6,070 nucleotides of DNA from Dehalococcoidales bacterium (GCA_016844285.1 JAENIS010000085.1:1-6070); one strand, 5' to 3'; shown: positions 1 through 5,328, numbered from the stretch's first letter. Notes: generated from the letters alone by a model not told the origin. Numbers and translations are program-made.

Positions 1-26
1 TCGGCCTTGTGCTCAAGGAGCTATGA
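1..26 (+). CDS. Possible 3' end of an unidentified upstream gene
   Basis: Reading the frame that starts at base 3 gives G-L-V-L-K-E-L and then TGA at 24-26. This stop overlaps the ATG of the prepilin peptidase as ATGA, a common arrangement for translationally coupled genes. It would explain why the AAGGAG (15-20) is only 2 nt from the next ATG, since a terminating ribosome could restart there. Only seven codons are visible, so no product can be named. The frame may be open by chance; the overlap is the only support. Confidence 0.3.
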
Positions 27-820
27 ACACATGGACTCTTGTCCTCGGTTTCATCCTGGGTGCTTGCGTCGGCAGTTTTCTTAATGTCTGCATCGACCGT
101 CTGCCAAGAGGCAAATCTCTGGCATTCCCACCCTCACACTGTGACGCCTGTGGCCAGAGACTCAGGCCATTTGAGCTTATCCCGGTAGTCAGCTACCTCT
201 GGCTCAAGGGGAAGTGCCGTTACTGCGGGGCTAATGTCCCCCGGCGCGTTTTGATGGTAGAACTGACAACCGGACTGCTTTTCGCCTGGCTCTCTTTCAG
301 CTACGGCTTTAGCTTTGCCTCCCTGGTACTGGCATTTTACACCTGCCTCTTTCTTATTCTGGCAATTATAGACCTGGAGCATGGTCTTATCCTCAATAAG
401 ATTGTTTACCCGACGATTGGGCTAAGCCTGGCACTTGCTCCTTTCTGGTCAAGCCTGGGCTTATCCAGAACGCTCCTGGTAACAGACACGATGCTACATA
501 CATTCTTGAGTTCGCTCACTGGCGGTGCTATTTTCGCTGGTTTCCTATTCCTGGTCGTCTTATTTTCCCGGGGTGGTATGGGCTGGGCGGATGTGAAAAT
601 GGCAGCCCTGGTGGGGCTGGTCACCGGCTTCCCCTCGGTACTGGTCGCCATGATGATTACCTTCATCAGCGGGGGGCTGACGGCAGGTTTCTTACTCCTG
701 CTGCGGCGGAAAGGACGTAAGGACACCATATCCTACGGACCCTTCCTCTCACTGGGTGCTTTCGTTGCCCTCATCTGGGGAAAAGACCTGATTCTGTGGT
801 ATATGGGAATTATGATATAA
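23..820 (+). CDS. pilD: Prepilin peptidase / N-methyltransferase (PilD/GspO family, A24)
   Basis: This polytopic inner-membrane aspartic protease cleaves type IV prepilins and pseudopilins after the leader Gly and N-methylates the new N-terminal residue. The 265-aa length is normal for the bifunctional bacterial form. The N-terminal helix runs into GSFLNVCIDRLP (residues 17-28), the signature of the N-terminal domain. A cytoplasmic loop carries two CxxC pairs (Cys40/43 and Cys65/68), the usual zinc tetrad. The catalytic aspartates are Asp117 (in AIIDLEH) and Asp190 (in GMGWADVKM, the GxGxxDxK form of the family motif). About six further hydrophobic helices follow. The ATG at 23 is chosen because it places the first helix as in homologues; AAGGAG at 15-20 is close but usable. 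Its substrates are very likely the five prepilins encoded downstream. The kinase gene follows after 28 nt. Identification is firm; whether it serves only this pilus is inference. Confidence 0.96.
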   Translation: MNTWTLVLGFILGACVGSFLNVCIDRLPRGKSLAFPPSHCDACGQRLRPFELIPVVSYLWLKGKCRYCGANVPRRVLMVELTTGLLFAWLSFSYGFSFASLVLAFYTCLFLILAIIDLEHGLILNKIVYPTIGLSLALAPFWSSLGLSRTLLVTDTMLHTFLSSLTGGAIFAGFLFLVVLFSRGGMGWADVKMAALVGLVTGFPSVLVAMMITFISGGLTAGFLLLLRRKGRKDTISYGPFLSLGAFVALIWGKDLILWYMGIMI

Positions 821-821
821 T
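813..821 (+). promoter_or_regulatory. Putative extended -10 promoter for the kinase-regulator pair
   Basis: TGATATAAT matches the extended -10 consensus (TGn + TATAAT) perfectly and overlaps the TAA stop of the prepilin peptidase (818-820). No good -35 is seen (TTCTGT at 792-797 with an 18-nt spacer is weak), as is common with extended -10 elements. A start near 828 would give a leader of about 20 nt before the kinase ATG. AT-rich codons at the end of a gene can produce such a match by chance, so this is a sequence-based suggestion only. Confidence 0.45.
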
Positions 822-848
822 AGTTTTGTTTAGCCTGCTATTACGATA

Positions 849-2015
849 ATGAAAGAACATATACTGTTACCGCCTCGTCAGTCATCTTATGAGAGAGGCA
901 TTTACATATTCCTCTCTTCCTTCCGTTTTTTCAGTTTTGCCCTGGCAGTAGCCCTTATCTTCAGCATTCCCAATCATCCTCCCATCGAATGGCAGATGCT
1001 GCTTATCATCACTTTCTTCGGCATTTACACTATCCTGAAGATTCTCTTCCGCTTTCGTCTCTGGCAGTGGGACATGGTGACCTATACCATACTGTTCGGG
1101 GATCTGGCAGTTTGCCTGGCTCTTGTCCTGCTCACCGGTGGTGCTGACAGCCCCTTCCTGCTATATTCGTTGTTGCCCATTATCACCGCGGCTCTCTTCT
1201 TTACACCCAGATTAGTCATTATTATAGCTTCCTTAACCGCCTTAAACCTTGTTCTGACACACATCCTCCTGCCAAAGTACAATCCCAGCTTTGCGCCCAT
1301 TCTGCAGGGTAACTACCTCACCATTGTCGTGCTCTATAGCGTCTTCTGTTTTTTTATCGCCACCATAACCTATCGCACTAACCTCAATGTTCACCGCCAC
1401 CTGCAAAGTGAGGCTATAGTCGAGGAACGGCGGCGGCTGAGACGCGAAATACATGATGGTATCGCCCAGGTGTTGGGCTACCTGAGAACCAAAACAACCC
1501 AGATGAAGGAGTCGCTGCCACCCTCGTCGGATGAGAAATTACTGGCTGCAGTGGACGAAATCCAGCAGGTGATGACAGAATCATACCAGGATATCCGGGA
1601 GACGATTGATTCGCTGAACATAGAGGAGGAGGATGTCTCTCTGCTGGCTAAGCTGTCCAGCTACACCGAGCAACTGGGTAAGAGAACAGGCTACGAGGTC
1701 AGCTTTGTGGCGCCGCCGGCACTCCCGCCGCTCCATCCCGTAGCCCAACTTCAGCTTCTGAGCATTGCCCAGGAGGCACTCAACAATGTCCGAAAGCATG
1801 CCGCAGCCACCCAGGTATGGGTCAAGCTGGAAGACACACCACCGGGCATAGAATTAATGGTTAAGGATAACGGACGGGGGTTTTCTCCCGCTGAGTCAAA
1901 GGGCAACGGACTGAGGATAATGGAGGAAAGGGCAAGCAGCATTAACGCTATTATTACCGTAACCTCTGCCCCCGGACAGGGCACCGAGGTCAGGGTCAAA
2001 GTGCCCAGGAGATAA
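849..2015 (+). CDS. Membrane sensor histidine kinase, NarL/DegS-type (HisKA_3 + HATPase_c)
   Basis: This is a 388-aa kinase that should autophosphorylate on His202 and pass the phosphate to the regulator encoded next to it. Residues about 20-40, 47-66, 75-95, 103-118, 121-141 and 155-173 form six predicted membrane helices with little outside the membrane, so the signal is probably sensed in or at the membrane. TGGADSPF (96-103) between helices 3 and 4 resembles the GGxxNPF loop of RegB/PrrB-type redox kinases. No HAMP or PAS domain is visible. The basic helix 193-200 leads into REIHDGIAQ (phosphoacceptor His202), the HisKA_3 dimerisation signature. The ATP-binding domain shows the N box (QEALNNVRKHA, 308-318), DNGRGF (340-345), GNGL (352-355) and GQGT (376-379). 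No convincing Shine-Dalgarno precedes the ATG; the start is supported by the short basic/polar N-terminus before helix 1. The regulator starts 4 nt after the stop, indicating one operon. The ligand is unknown. Confidence 0.93.
   Translation: MKEHILLPPRQSSYERGIYIFLSSFRFFSFALAVALIFSIPNHPPIEWQMLLIITFFGIYTILKILFRFRLWQWDMVTYTILFGDLAVCLALVLLTGGADSPFLLYSLLPIITAALFFTPRLVIIIASLTALNLVLTHILLPKYNPSFAPILQGNYLTIVVLYSVFCFFIATITYRTNLNVHRHLQSEAIVEERRRLRREIHDGIAQVLGYLRTKTTQMKESLPPSSDEKLLAAVDEIQQVMTESYQDIRETIDSLNIEEEDVSLLAKLSSYTEQLGKRTGYEVSFVAPPALPPLHPVAQLQLLSIAQEALNNVRKHAAATQVWVKLEDTPPGIELMVKDNGRGFSPAESKGNGLRIMEERASSINAIITVTSAPGQGTEVRVKVPRR
2007..2011 (+). promoter_or_regulatory. Ribosome binding site supporting a GTG start of the regulator
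   Basis: AGGAG lies inside the last codons of the kinase gene, 8 nt before GTG at 2020. It is the only well-placed ribosome site and supports the GTG start, which gives the usual response-regulator N-terminus (MEAITVLVVDDH). The placement suggests translational coupling with the kinase. Confidence 0.7.
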
Positions 2016-2019
2016 AGAC

Positions 2020-2679
2020 GTGGAAGCCATCACTGTTCTGGTGGTCGATGACCATTCCCTGTTTAGACGGGGTGTCGTCGCTGTGGTCAGTGCCCAGCCC
2101 AGTATGAAGGTAGTGGCTGAGGCCACCAATGGCCGGCAGGCGGTTGAAGCCGTTAAGGAATTCCACCCAAGCATTGTGCTTATGGACCTTAACATGCCGG
2201 AAATGGGTGGCGTTGAAGCTACCCGTCTCCTGCTCAGGGAAGCGCCGGAGACCAATGTTCTGATACTGACCGTCTCTGACAAGGACGCAGACCTTTTCCA
2301 GGCTATCAAAGCCGGGGCGAAAGGCTATTTATTGAAAGACACCGACCCGGCAGAACTGGTGAATGCCATAACCAGCGTCGTACAGGGTGAGGTCATCATC
2401 TCGTCGGTTATGGCTCCCAAACTCCTCTCCGAGATAGGCACCGCCCCGGAGCCGATAGAAAAGGAACCGGCACTTTTAAGCCCCCGGGAAACGGAAATCT
2501 TGCAGCTTATCGCCGAGGGGTTAACCGATAGGGAGATTGCCGAGAGACTTTTTATCTCGCTGAATACAGCCAAGTCACACCTGAAAAACATCCTGGCCAA
2601 GCTCCACCTTAAGAGCCGCACCCAGGCGGCCATCTATGAAGCCCAGGGGCGAAACACACCGGGAAGCGATGCTCCTTAG
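2020..2679 (+). CDS. Response regulator, NarL/FixJ family (REC + LuxR-type HTH)
   Basis: This 219-aa cytoplasmic DNA-binding regulator is the evident partner of the upstream kinase. The receiver domain (about 4-120) has the acidic pair Asp10-Asp11, phosphoacceptor Asp56 (in VLMDLNMP), the switch Thr84 and Lys106 (in YLLKD), so the phosphorylation site looks intact. A linker rich in Pro and Glu (about 140-152) joins a LuxR-type helix-turn-helix (about 153-208): LSPRETEILQLIAEGLTDREIA begins at 153, and the recognition helix is around NTAKSHLKNILAKLHLKSRTQA (182-203). Length and order are typical of NarL, DegU and LiaR-like proteins. Family members usually bind paired heptamer sites; a perfect dyad of that geometry lies 263 bp downstream of this gene, before the first pilin gene. 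That this is the target is inference. Confidence 0.95.
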   Translation: MEAITVLVVDDHSLFRRGVVAVVSAQPSMKVVAEATNGRQAVEAVKEFHPSIVLMDLNMPEMGGVEATRLLLREAPETNVLILTVSDKDADLFQAIKAGAKGYLLKDTDPAELVNAITSVVQGEVIISSVMAPKLLSEIGTAPEPIEKEPALLSPRETEILQLIAEGLTDREIAERLFISLNTAKSHLKNILAKLHLKSRTQAAIYEAQGRNTPGSDAP

Positions 2680-2718
2680 TACCAGAATGACGTTGTTTAT
2701 CAACCTCACCCCCTTAAT

Positions 2719-2744
2719 CCCCCTCTCCTTTGAAGGAGAGGGGG
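2719..2744. repeat. GC-rich perfect hairpin repeat (CCCTCTCC/GGAGAGGG type)
   Basis: The two 12-nt arms (CCCCCTCTCCTT and AAGGAGAGGGGG) are perfect complements separated by only TG. Similar CTCTCCC...GGGAGAG hairpins occur at 5308-5328 and 5391-5411 in this same window, so it belongs to a dispersed repeat family rather than being unique. It may also help stop transcription after the regulator, although no T-run follows. Confidence 0.75.
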
Positions 2745-2753
2745 ACGATAGAG

Positions 2754-2774
2754 AAGAGGGGTTTCACCCCTCTT
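2754..2774 (+). terminator. Hairpin after the regulator gene, possible weak terminator
   Basis: AAGAGGGGT and ACCCCTCTT form a 9-bp stem with a TTC loop. There is no T-tract after it (the next bases are AGACGCC), so it is not a classical intrinsic terminator. It follows directly on the repeat hairpin at 2719-2744 and may be part of the same element. Confidence 0.4.
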
Positions 2775-2823
2775 AGACGCCCTGCTAGTTTAACTTTCTG
2801 AAGAAGAGGAATAGTAAGGGTGA

Positions 2824-2852
2824 TGCCCCTTGCGGCTACCAGAAAAGGGGCA
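2824..2852. repeat. Hairpin with 8-bp stem and 13-nt loop
   Basis: TGCCCCTT (2824-2831) pairs perfectly with AAGGGGCA (2845-2852). The loop is long and there is no T-run, so a role is unclear; it may be the remaining edge of a repeat element. Confidence 0.4.
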
Positions 2853-2941
2853 AGGGAATGGGTTACAAACAATCTTGAATTTGAAATTTGGAAATTAGTA
2901 TTTAGAGTTTAGCTCTTAGAATTCACCAATTCTGCTCCTCA

Positions 2942-2961
2942 AATCACTCTTTAGAGTGATT
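2942..2961. promoter_or_regulatory. Perfect 20-bp dyad, candidate response-regulator operator
   Basis: AATCACTCTTTAGAGTGATT consists of two perfect 9-bp arms around TT. Read as heptamers it is TCACTCT-2 nt-AGAGTGA, the 7-2-7 spacing described for NarL/NarP sites, although the bases are not the E. coli heptamer. The dyad centre is about 43 bp before the predicted transcript start and its right arm overlaps the -35 hexamer by 2 bp. This position suits a class II activator, or a repressor. The dyad is seen directly; the binding protein is inferred from the regulator gene immediately upstream. Confidence 0.55.
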
Positions 2962-2988
2962 GACCACACCAGAATAGTGACTTAATAT
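2960..2988 (+). promoter_or_regulatory. Sigma70-type promoter of the pilin genes
   Basis: TTGACC (2960-2965, five of six matches to the -35 consensus) is followed after exactly 17 nt by TAATAT (2983-2988, four of six to the -10). Transcription would start near 2995, giving a leader of about 53 nt before the first pilin ATG. The imperfect -10 and adjoining dyad fit a regulated promoter. Confidence 0.5.
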
Positions 2989-3047
2989 GAGATAGCACCT
3001 AAAATCACGGGGTGTGCAATAGGACGTGCGAAAGGGAGTAAGGGAAA

Positions 3048-3650
3048 ATGAAACTGGGCTTTAAGAGGGGACAGAAAGGTTTCACCCTGATTGAGCTAAT
3101 GATAGTGATGGCTATTATGGCGGTAATGGCAGCGATTGTCGTCCCCAGTGTAACAGGCACGACCACCGTCGGCCGGAAGACAGCCCAACCAACGGATATC
3201 AGAGAAGTCCAGACTGCCGTTTCCCGGTTCAACGCTGATGACAGGGATGGTTCGCCCTGGCCTACTAACGCTTCGCTCACCGGTGTAACCACGGACTGGA
3301 ACGCGGGCACGCTCCCCACCGGCAGCGGACCCACCGGCTCAGGCAATTCCACATCACCCTACGTTTTCACACAAAACGATATCGCAGGAATTAACTTTAC
3401 CTCGCCGGCTACTACAGATGCAGGGAGTAAAGTTTTCTACACCGATTACGTAAGGAACCTGCCAAAATATGCCTCTACAAGTATTAGCGTAAGCGCCAAC
3501 TCGACCTCGAATAACTTCACCATCAGGCAGGGGGGTAATGATGTCTATATCAATCTCTCCAATACTACCAGCGGCAATCTTACTTTCTCCGCATGGGGCG
3601 TGGATAAGAGTGGTGGTGTCTGGGTATTCAAGAATGCCGCCGACTACTAA
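3048..3650 (+). CDS. Type IV prepilin / major pseudopilin-like protein (pilin 1)
   Basis: This 200-aa class III signal-peptide protein has the basic leader MKLGFKRGQKG, cut after Gly11, giving Phe1 and the conserved Glu5 in FTLIEL. The hydrophobic helix (about 12-35) is the pilus-core segment. A second helix part (REVQTAVSRF, 52-61) is followed by SPWPT (69-73), also found in pilin 3 (NPWPT), so the two share a fold. The rest is a Ser/Thr/Asn-rich beta-type domain with eight N-x-S/T sequons (Asn74, 100, 116, 151, 156, 169, 172, 177) and an end WGVDKSGGVWVF (183-194) that resembles the last strands of GspG-like pilins. It has no Cys. AAAGGGAG lies 9 nt before the ATG. It is the first of three pilin genes behind the dyad-promoter and is therefore a good candidate for a main filament subunit. 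Whether it forms a pilus or a secretion pseudopilus cannot be told from the sequence. Confidence 0.92.
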   Translation: MKLGFKRGQKGFTLIELMIVMAIMAVMAAIVVPSVTGTTTVGRKTAQPTDIREVQTAVSRFNADDRDGSPWPTNASLTGVTTDWNAGTLPTGSGPTGSGNSTSPYVFTQNDIAGINFTSPATTDAGSKVFYTDYVRNLPKYASTSISVSANSTSNNFTIRQGGNDVYINLSNTTSGNLTFSAWGVDKSGGVWVFKNAADY

Positions 3651-3661
3651 GTCCTGTATTT

Positions 3662-3680
3662 AGGCATTGTAATAATGCCT
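3662..3680 (+). promoter_or_regulatory. Hairpin between pilin 1 and pilin 2
   Basis: AGGCATT and AATGCCT form a 7-bp stem with a GTAAT loop, 11 nt after the pilin 1 stop. There is no T-run, so it is not a proper terminator. In pilin operons such stems can stabilise the upstream message or allow partial read-through; here this is inference. Confidence 0.4.
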
Positions 3681-3726
3681 GGATGATACTGAAATAATAT
3701 CAAAATACAAAAGGAGGAAAATAGAA

Positions 3727-4431
3727 ATGAAACCATGGTTTAAGAGAGGACAAAAAGGCTTCACCCTAGTCGAGTTGATGGTAGTGATGGCCATCATGGC
3801 GGTACTAACGAGTATCGTTTTCACGGCTGTTTCTGGTACCGCAGAAACCAGCGTCGATACCCAGACCAGGCAGGATGGTAGCACGGTGAATGCTGCCGTC
3901 AATGATTACTATGGTGACCAGGTTGGCGCTGAGGTTTTCACCACCAATACCACCACGATACTGAGCTCAACACCAACCACAAAAGATGTTTCTCAAACGA
4001 TCACCACCCGCTGGCCGGAGAAATACCTGACCGTAACCTATCTGGCTGAGTTCCCCCTCGTATCCGGTAACACGACAACGACAACAACGAGTAATAACGT
4101 GACCACGACTACAGTCTTGACTGAGGTGACGGCATCGCTGAACATTACCAATGCGGACAACACCACCATTACTGCTCAAGAATTAGCGGCGGGTTGGAAT
4201 GCGATTAACTTGAGTGCCCTCTTCAGCAGTAACTATATCCCGGCCGTGCCCAGGAGCAGTGAAGACCTGTCAGGCAACTTCCACAACTACCTCTGGTTAA
4301 TGAAGAAGACCCAGGCTACGGCTGGGGGCATAATTACTGAATCCCGCAAGGTTGAGGTATTCAAACTGACCAAGGTAGTGAAGAACGAGACGACCAAGAA
4401 CTATACACTGACCTATAAGCAGATTTACTAA
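3727..4431 (+). CDS. Type IV prepilin-like protein with Thr-rich domain (pilin 2)
   Basis: The leader MKPWFKRGQKG is cut after Gly11, followed by FTLVELMVVMAIMAV with Glu5. Leader and first helix are nearly the same as in pilin 1, also at the DNA level (around 3742-3805 against 3060-3126), which suggests duplication. The helix continues to GSTVNAAVNDYYGDQ (51-65). The remaining domain differs from pilin 1: it is Thr-rich (a run near 116-129), has eight N-x-S/T sequons (Asn74, 115, 124, 139, 145, 161, 220, 225), no Cys, and a basic C-terminus (VFKLTKVVKNETTKNYTLTYK, 211-231). At 234 aa it is larger than its neighbours. A strong ribosome site AAGGAGG (3711-3717) lies 9 nt before the ATG. It is 76 nt after pilin 1 and probably on the same transcript. 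The globular domain matches nothing I can name, so its role as main or minor subunit is open. Confidence 0.9.
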   Translation: MKPWFKRGQKGFTLVELMVVMAIMAVLTSIVFTAVSGTAETSVDTQTRQDGSTVNAAVNDYYGDQVGAEVFTTNTTTILSSTPTTKDVSQTITTRWPEKYLTVTYLAEFPLVSGNTTTTTTSNNVTTTTVLTEVTASLNITNADNTTITAQELAAGWNAINLSALFSSNYIPAVPRSSEDLSGNFHNYLWLMKKTQATAGGIITESRKVEVFKLTKVVKNETTKNYTLTYKQIY

Positions 4432-4452
4432 TCACCGGCACTAGTGTATAAT
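4424..4452 (+). promoter_or_regulatory. Internal promoter before pilin 3
   Basis: TTTACT (4424-4429, four of six -35 matches) lies at the end of pilin 2 and is followed after exactly 17 nt by a perfect TATAAT (4447-4452). Transcription would start near 4459, just before the ribosome site at 4461-4467. Pilin 3 may thus be made independently of pilins 1 and 2. No dyad like that at 2942-2961 is present here. Confidence 0.55.
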
Positions 4453-4460
4453 GCAGCTTA

Positions 4461-4467
4461 AAGGAGG
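4461..4467 (+). promoter_or_regulatory. Ribosome binding site that fixes the start of pilin 3
   Basis: AAGGAGG lies 7 nt before ATG 4475. An in-frame ATG at 4451 would add eight residues, but this ribosome site would then be inside the coding region. That ATG has no ribosome site of its own and overlaps the TATAAT box. The start at 4475 also gives the leader MKLSLKRGEKG, the same 11-residue length as in pilins 1 and 2. Confidence 0.85.
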
Positions 4468-4474
4468 AACGAAA

Positions 4475-5089
4475 ATGAAACTGAGCTTGAAAAGAGGCGA
4501 AAAGGGCTTTACCCTGATTGAGATTATCATCGTGCTGGCGGTGATGGGGATACTGGCAGCGGTAGTCATACCTAATGTCACCGGCTTCCTGAGCCAGGGC
4601 AAGAGCAGAGGCTGGGAGGCTGACAGGGGCTTGCTCCAGGCCGCCATAGATTCCTACCGCACCGACATAGGCAGGCGTTCCGGCAATCCCTGGCCCACCC
4701 TGGGCGGTCTTAAAGGAACACCAGCCGATATGGCTAATGGAACTAGTGACAACGTCGACCGCGACTACAGCGATATCGGTGACCGGGATGTCAACCGGGA
4801 GACAGGTGAGGACCTCAACTCCTTCATTGACATCGGGGTACTGGTCACAGATGGCTACCTGAAGAGCAACAAGGATGTCAAGTCAGCCGACCGCAGATTC
4901 AACACTTCGGCCAACAATACCATCAACGGAAGTTACGGCTGGTATATTAACACCACCGGCATTGTCGATGCCATCTACTGGGACGATACGGACCAGGGTC
5001 ACACCGGCGGGGCGAGCGCTAATGCCACGGACGTGGACACCGCCGAAATCCTGAGCACCACTGGCATGGTAACCGATATCTATCCGTAA
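4475..5089 (+). CDS. Type IV prepilin / GspG-like pilin (pilin 3)
   Basis: With the start at 4475 the product has 204 aa. The leader MKLSLKRGEKG is cut after Gly11, followed by FTLIEIIIVLAVMGILAAVVIPNV with Glu5 and the Pro22 kink typical of major pilins and GspG. Residues 51-62 continue the helix, and NPWPT (71-75) matches SPWPT of pilin 1. An acidic stretch with many Asp (92-113) and a second one (165-173) could bind a metal such as calcium, as GspG-type pseudopilins do; this is inferred from composition. SYGWYINTTGIV (153-164) looks like the late beta strands of this family. There are six N-x-S/T sequons (Asn88, 143, 147, 151, 159, 183) and no Cys. Of the three it looks most like a standard major pilin. 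It has its own promoter and is followed by a strong terminator beyond a repeat element. Confidence 0.92.
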   Translation: MKLSLKRGEKGFTLIEIIIVLAVMGILAAVVIPNVTGFLSQGKSRGWEADRGLLQAAIDSYRTDIGRRSGNPWPTLGGLKGTPADMANGTSDNVDRDYSDIGDRDVNRETGEDLNSFIDIGVLVTDGYLKSNKDVKSADRRFNTSANNTINGSYGWYINTTGIVDAIYWDDTDQGHTGGASANATDVDTAEILSTTGMVTDIYP

Positions 5090-5096
5090 AGAGTAA

Positions 5097-5173
5097 TGTC
5101 ATTGCGAGCGAAGCAATCTCGGTGGTGGGGTGTTTCGGGGATTGCTTCGTCGCTTATGCTCCTCGCAATGACA
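5097..5173. repeat. Interspersed inverted-repeat element (TGTCATTGCGAG ends), MITE/REP-like
   Basis: TGTCATTGCGAG (5097-5108) and CTCGCAATGACA (5162-5173) are perfect 12-bp inverted ends. Inside them, CGAAGCAATC (5109-5118) pairs with GATTGCTTCG (5140-5149). The right arm carries 12 extra bases (5150-5161), so the left arm has probably lost them. I recognise the CATTGCGAG...GAAGCAATC motif from short non-coding repeats seen many times in various environmental bacterial genomes. It begins 8 nt after the pilin 3 stop. It codes for nothing; it could fold in RNA and affect the 3' end of the pilin message. Confidence 0.85.
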
Positions 5174-5195
5174 GGTTTAGCAAGAGTCCTTAGCT

Positions 5196-5236
5196 AGAAA
5201 GAGTCCTTCCACTGATGGAAGGACTCTTTCTCTTTA
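5196..5236 (+). terminator. Strong intrinsic terminator of the pilin genes
   Basis: A 16-bp perfect stem (arms 5196-5211 and 5216-5231) closes on a CTGA loop and is followed by a T-rich stretch (CTCTTTAA). The 3' arm itself ends in CTTTCT. The A-rich 5' and T-rich 3' flank would also work to some extent on the opposite strand, but there is no gene there. An extra copy of AAGAGTCCTT at 5182-5191, upstream of the stem, could compete for the 3' arm. Confidence 0.8.
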
Positions 5237-5307
5237 ATGTAGGGTCGTGGCAAGGCACCAATTTTAGTAGTGTCATTGCGAGACCATTCCGCCCGCAGCT
5301 ATCCTTC

Positions 5308-5328
5308 TCTCTCCCCTTGGGGGAGAGA
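5308..5328. repeat. CTCTCCCC hairpin inside the composite repeat
   Basis: TCTCTCCCC and GGGGAGAGA form a perfect 9-bp stem with a TTG loop. It is the same type as the hairpins at 2719-2744 and 5391-5411. Confidence 0.6.

Larger units (their letters stand above)
2680..3047 (+). other. Intergenic region between regulator and pilins: hairpins, AT-rich stretch, operator and promoter
   Basis: No credible gene lies in these 368 bases. From left to right it holds two GC-rich hairpins (2719-2744 and 2754-2774), a longer-looped hairpin (2824-2852), and an AT-rich stretch (about 2871-2923) with repeated AATTT/AAATT words. A small inverted repeat AGAATT-CACC-AATTCT follows (2918-2933), then a perfect 20-bp dyad (2942-2961) next to a promoter (2960-2988) and a leader of about 53 nt. 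In the leader, AAAGGGAG at 3031-3038 is the likely ribosome site for the first pilin. The left half looks like repeat debris ending the regulator transcript; the right half looks like a regulated promoter. Confidence 0.7.

Noticed and set aside
1896..2309. 137-aa minus-strand open frame across the kinase-regulator junction
   Set aside because: It is antisense to conserved HATPase and receiver domains, with no motif and Ser/Thr/Arg-rich shadow composition.
2871..2923. AT-rich stretch as possible origin or phage attachment site
   Set aside because: It has no DnaA-box cluster, no iterons, no integrase or tRNA gene nearby; it is only an AT-rich promoter-upstream region with loose AATTT words.
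3005..3352. 115-aa minus-strand open frame opposite pilin 1
   Set aside because: It lies on the opposite strand of a clear prepilin gene; its hydrophobic part only mirrors the pilin helix codons. The similar frames opposite pilins 2 and 3 are rejected for the same reason.
3667..3695. Possible promoter before pilin 2 (TTGTAA with TGAAAT)
   Set aside because: The -10 matches are poor and the -35 falls in the hairpin; read-through from the pilin 1 promoter is the simpler view.
4451..4474. In-frame upstream ATG of pilin 3
   Set aside because: It lies in the TATAAT box, has no ribosome site, and would place AAGGAGG inside the gene and lengthen the leader beyond that of its neighbours.
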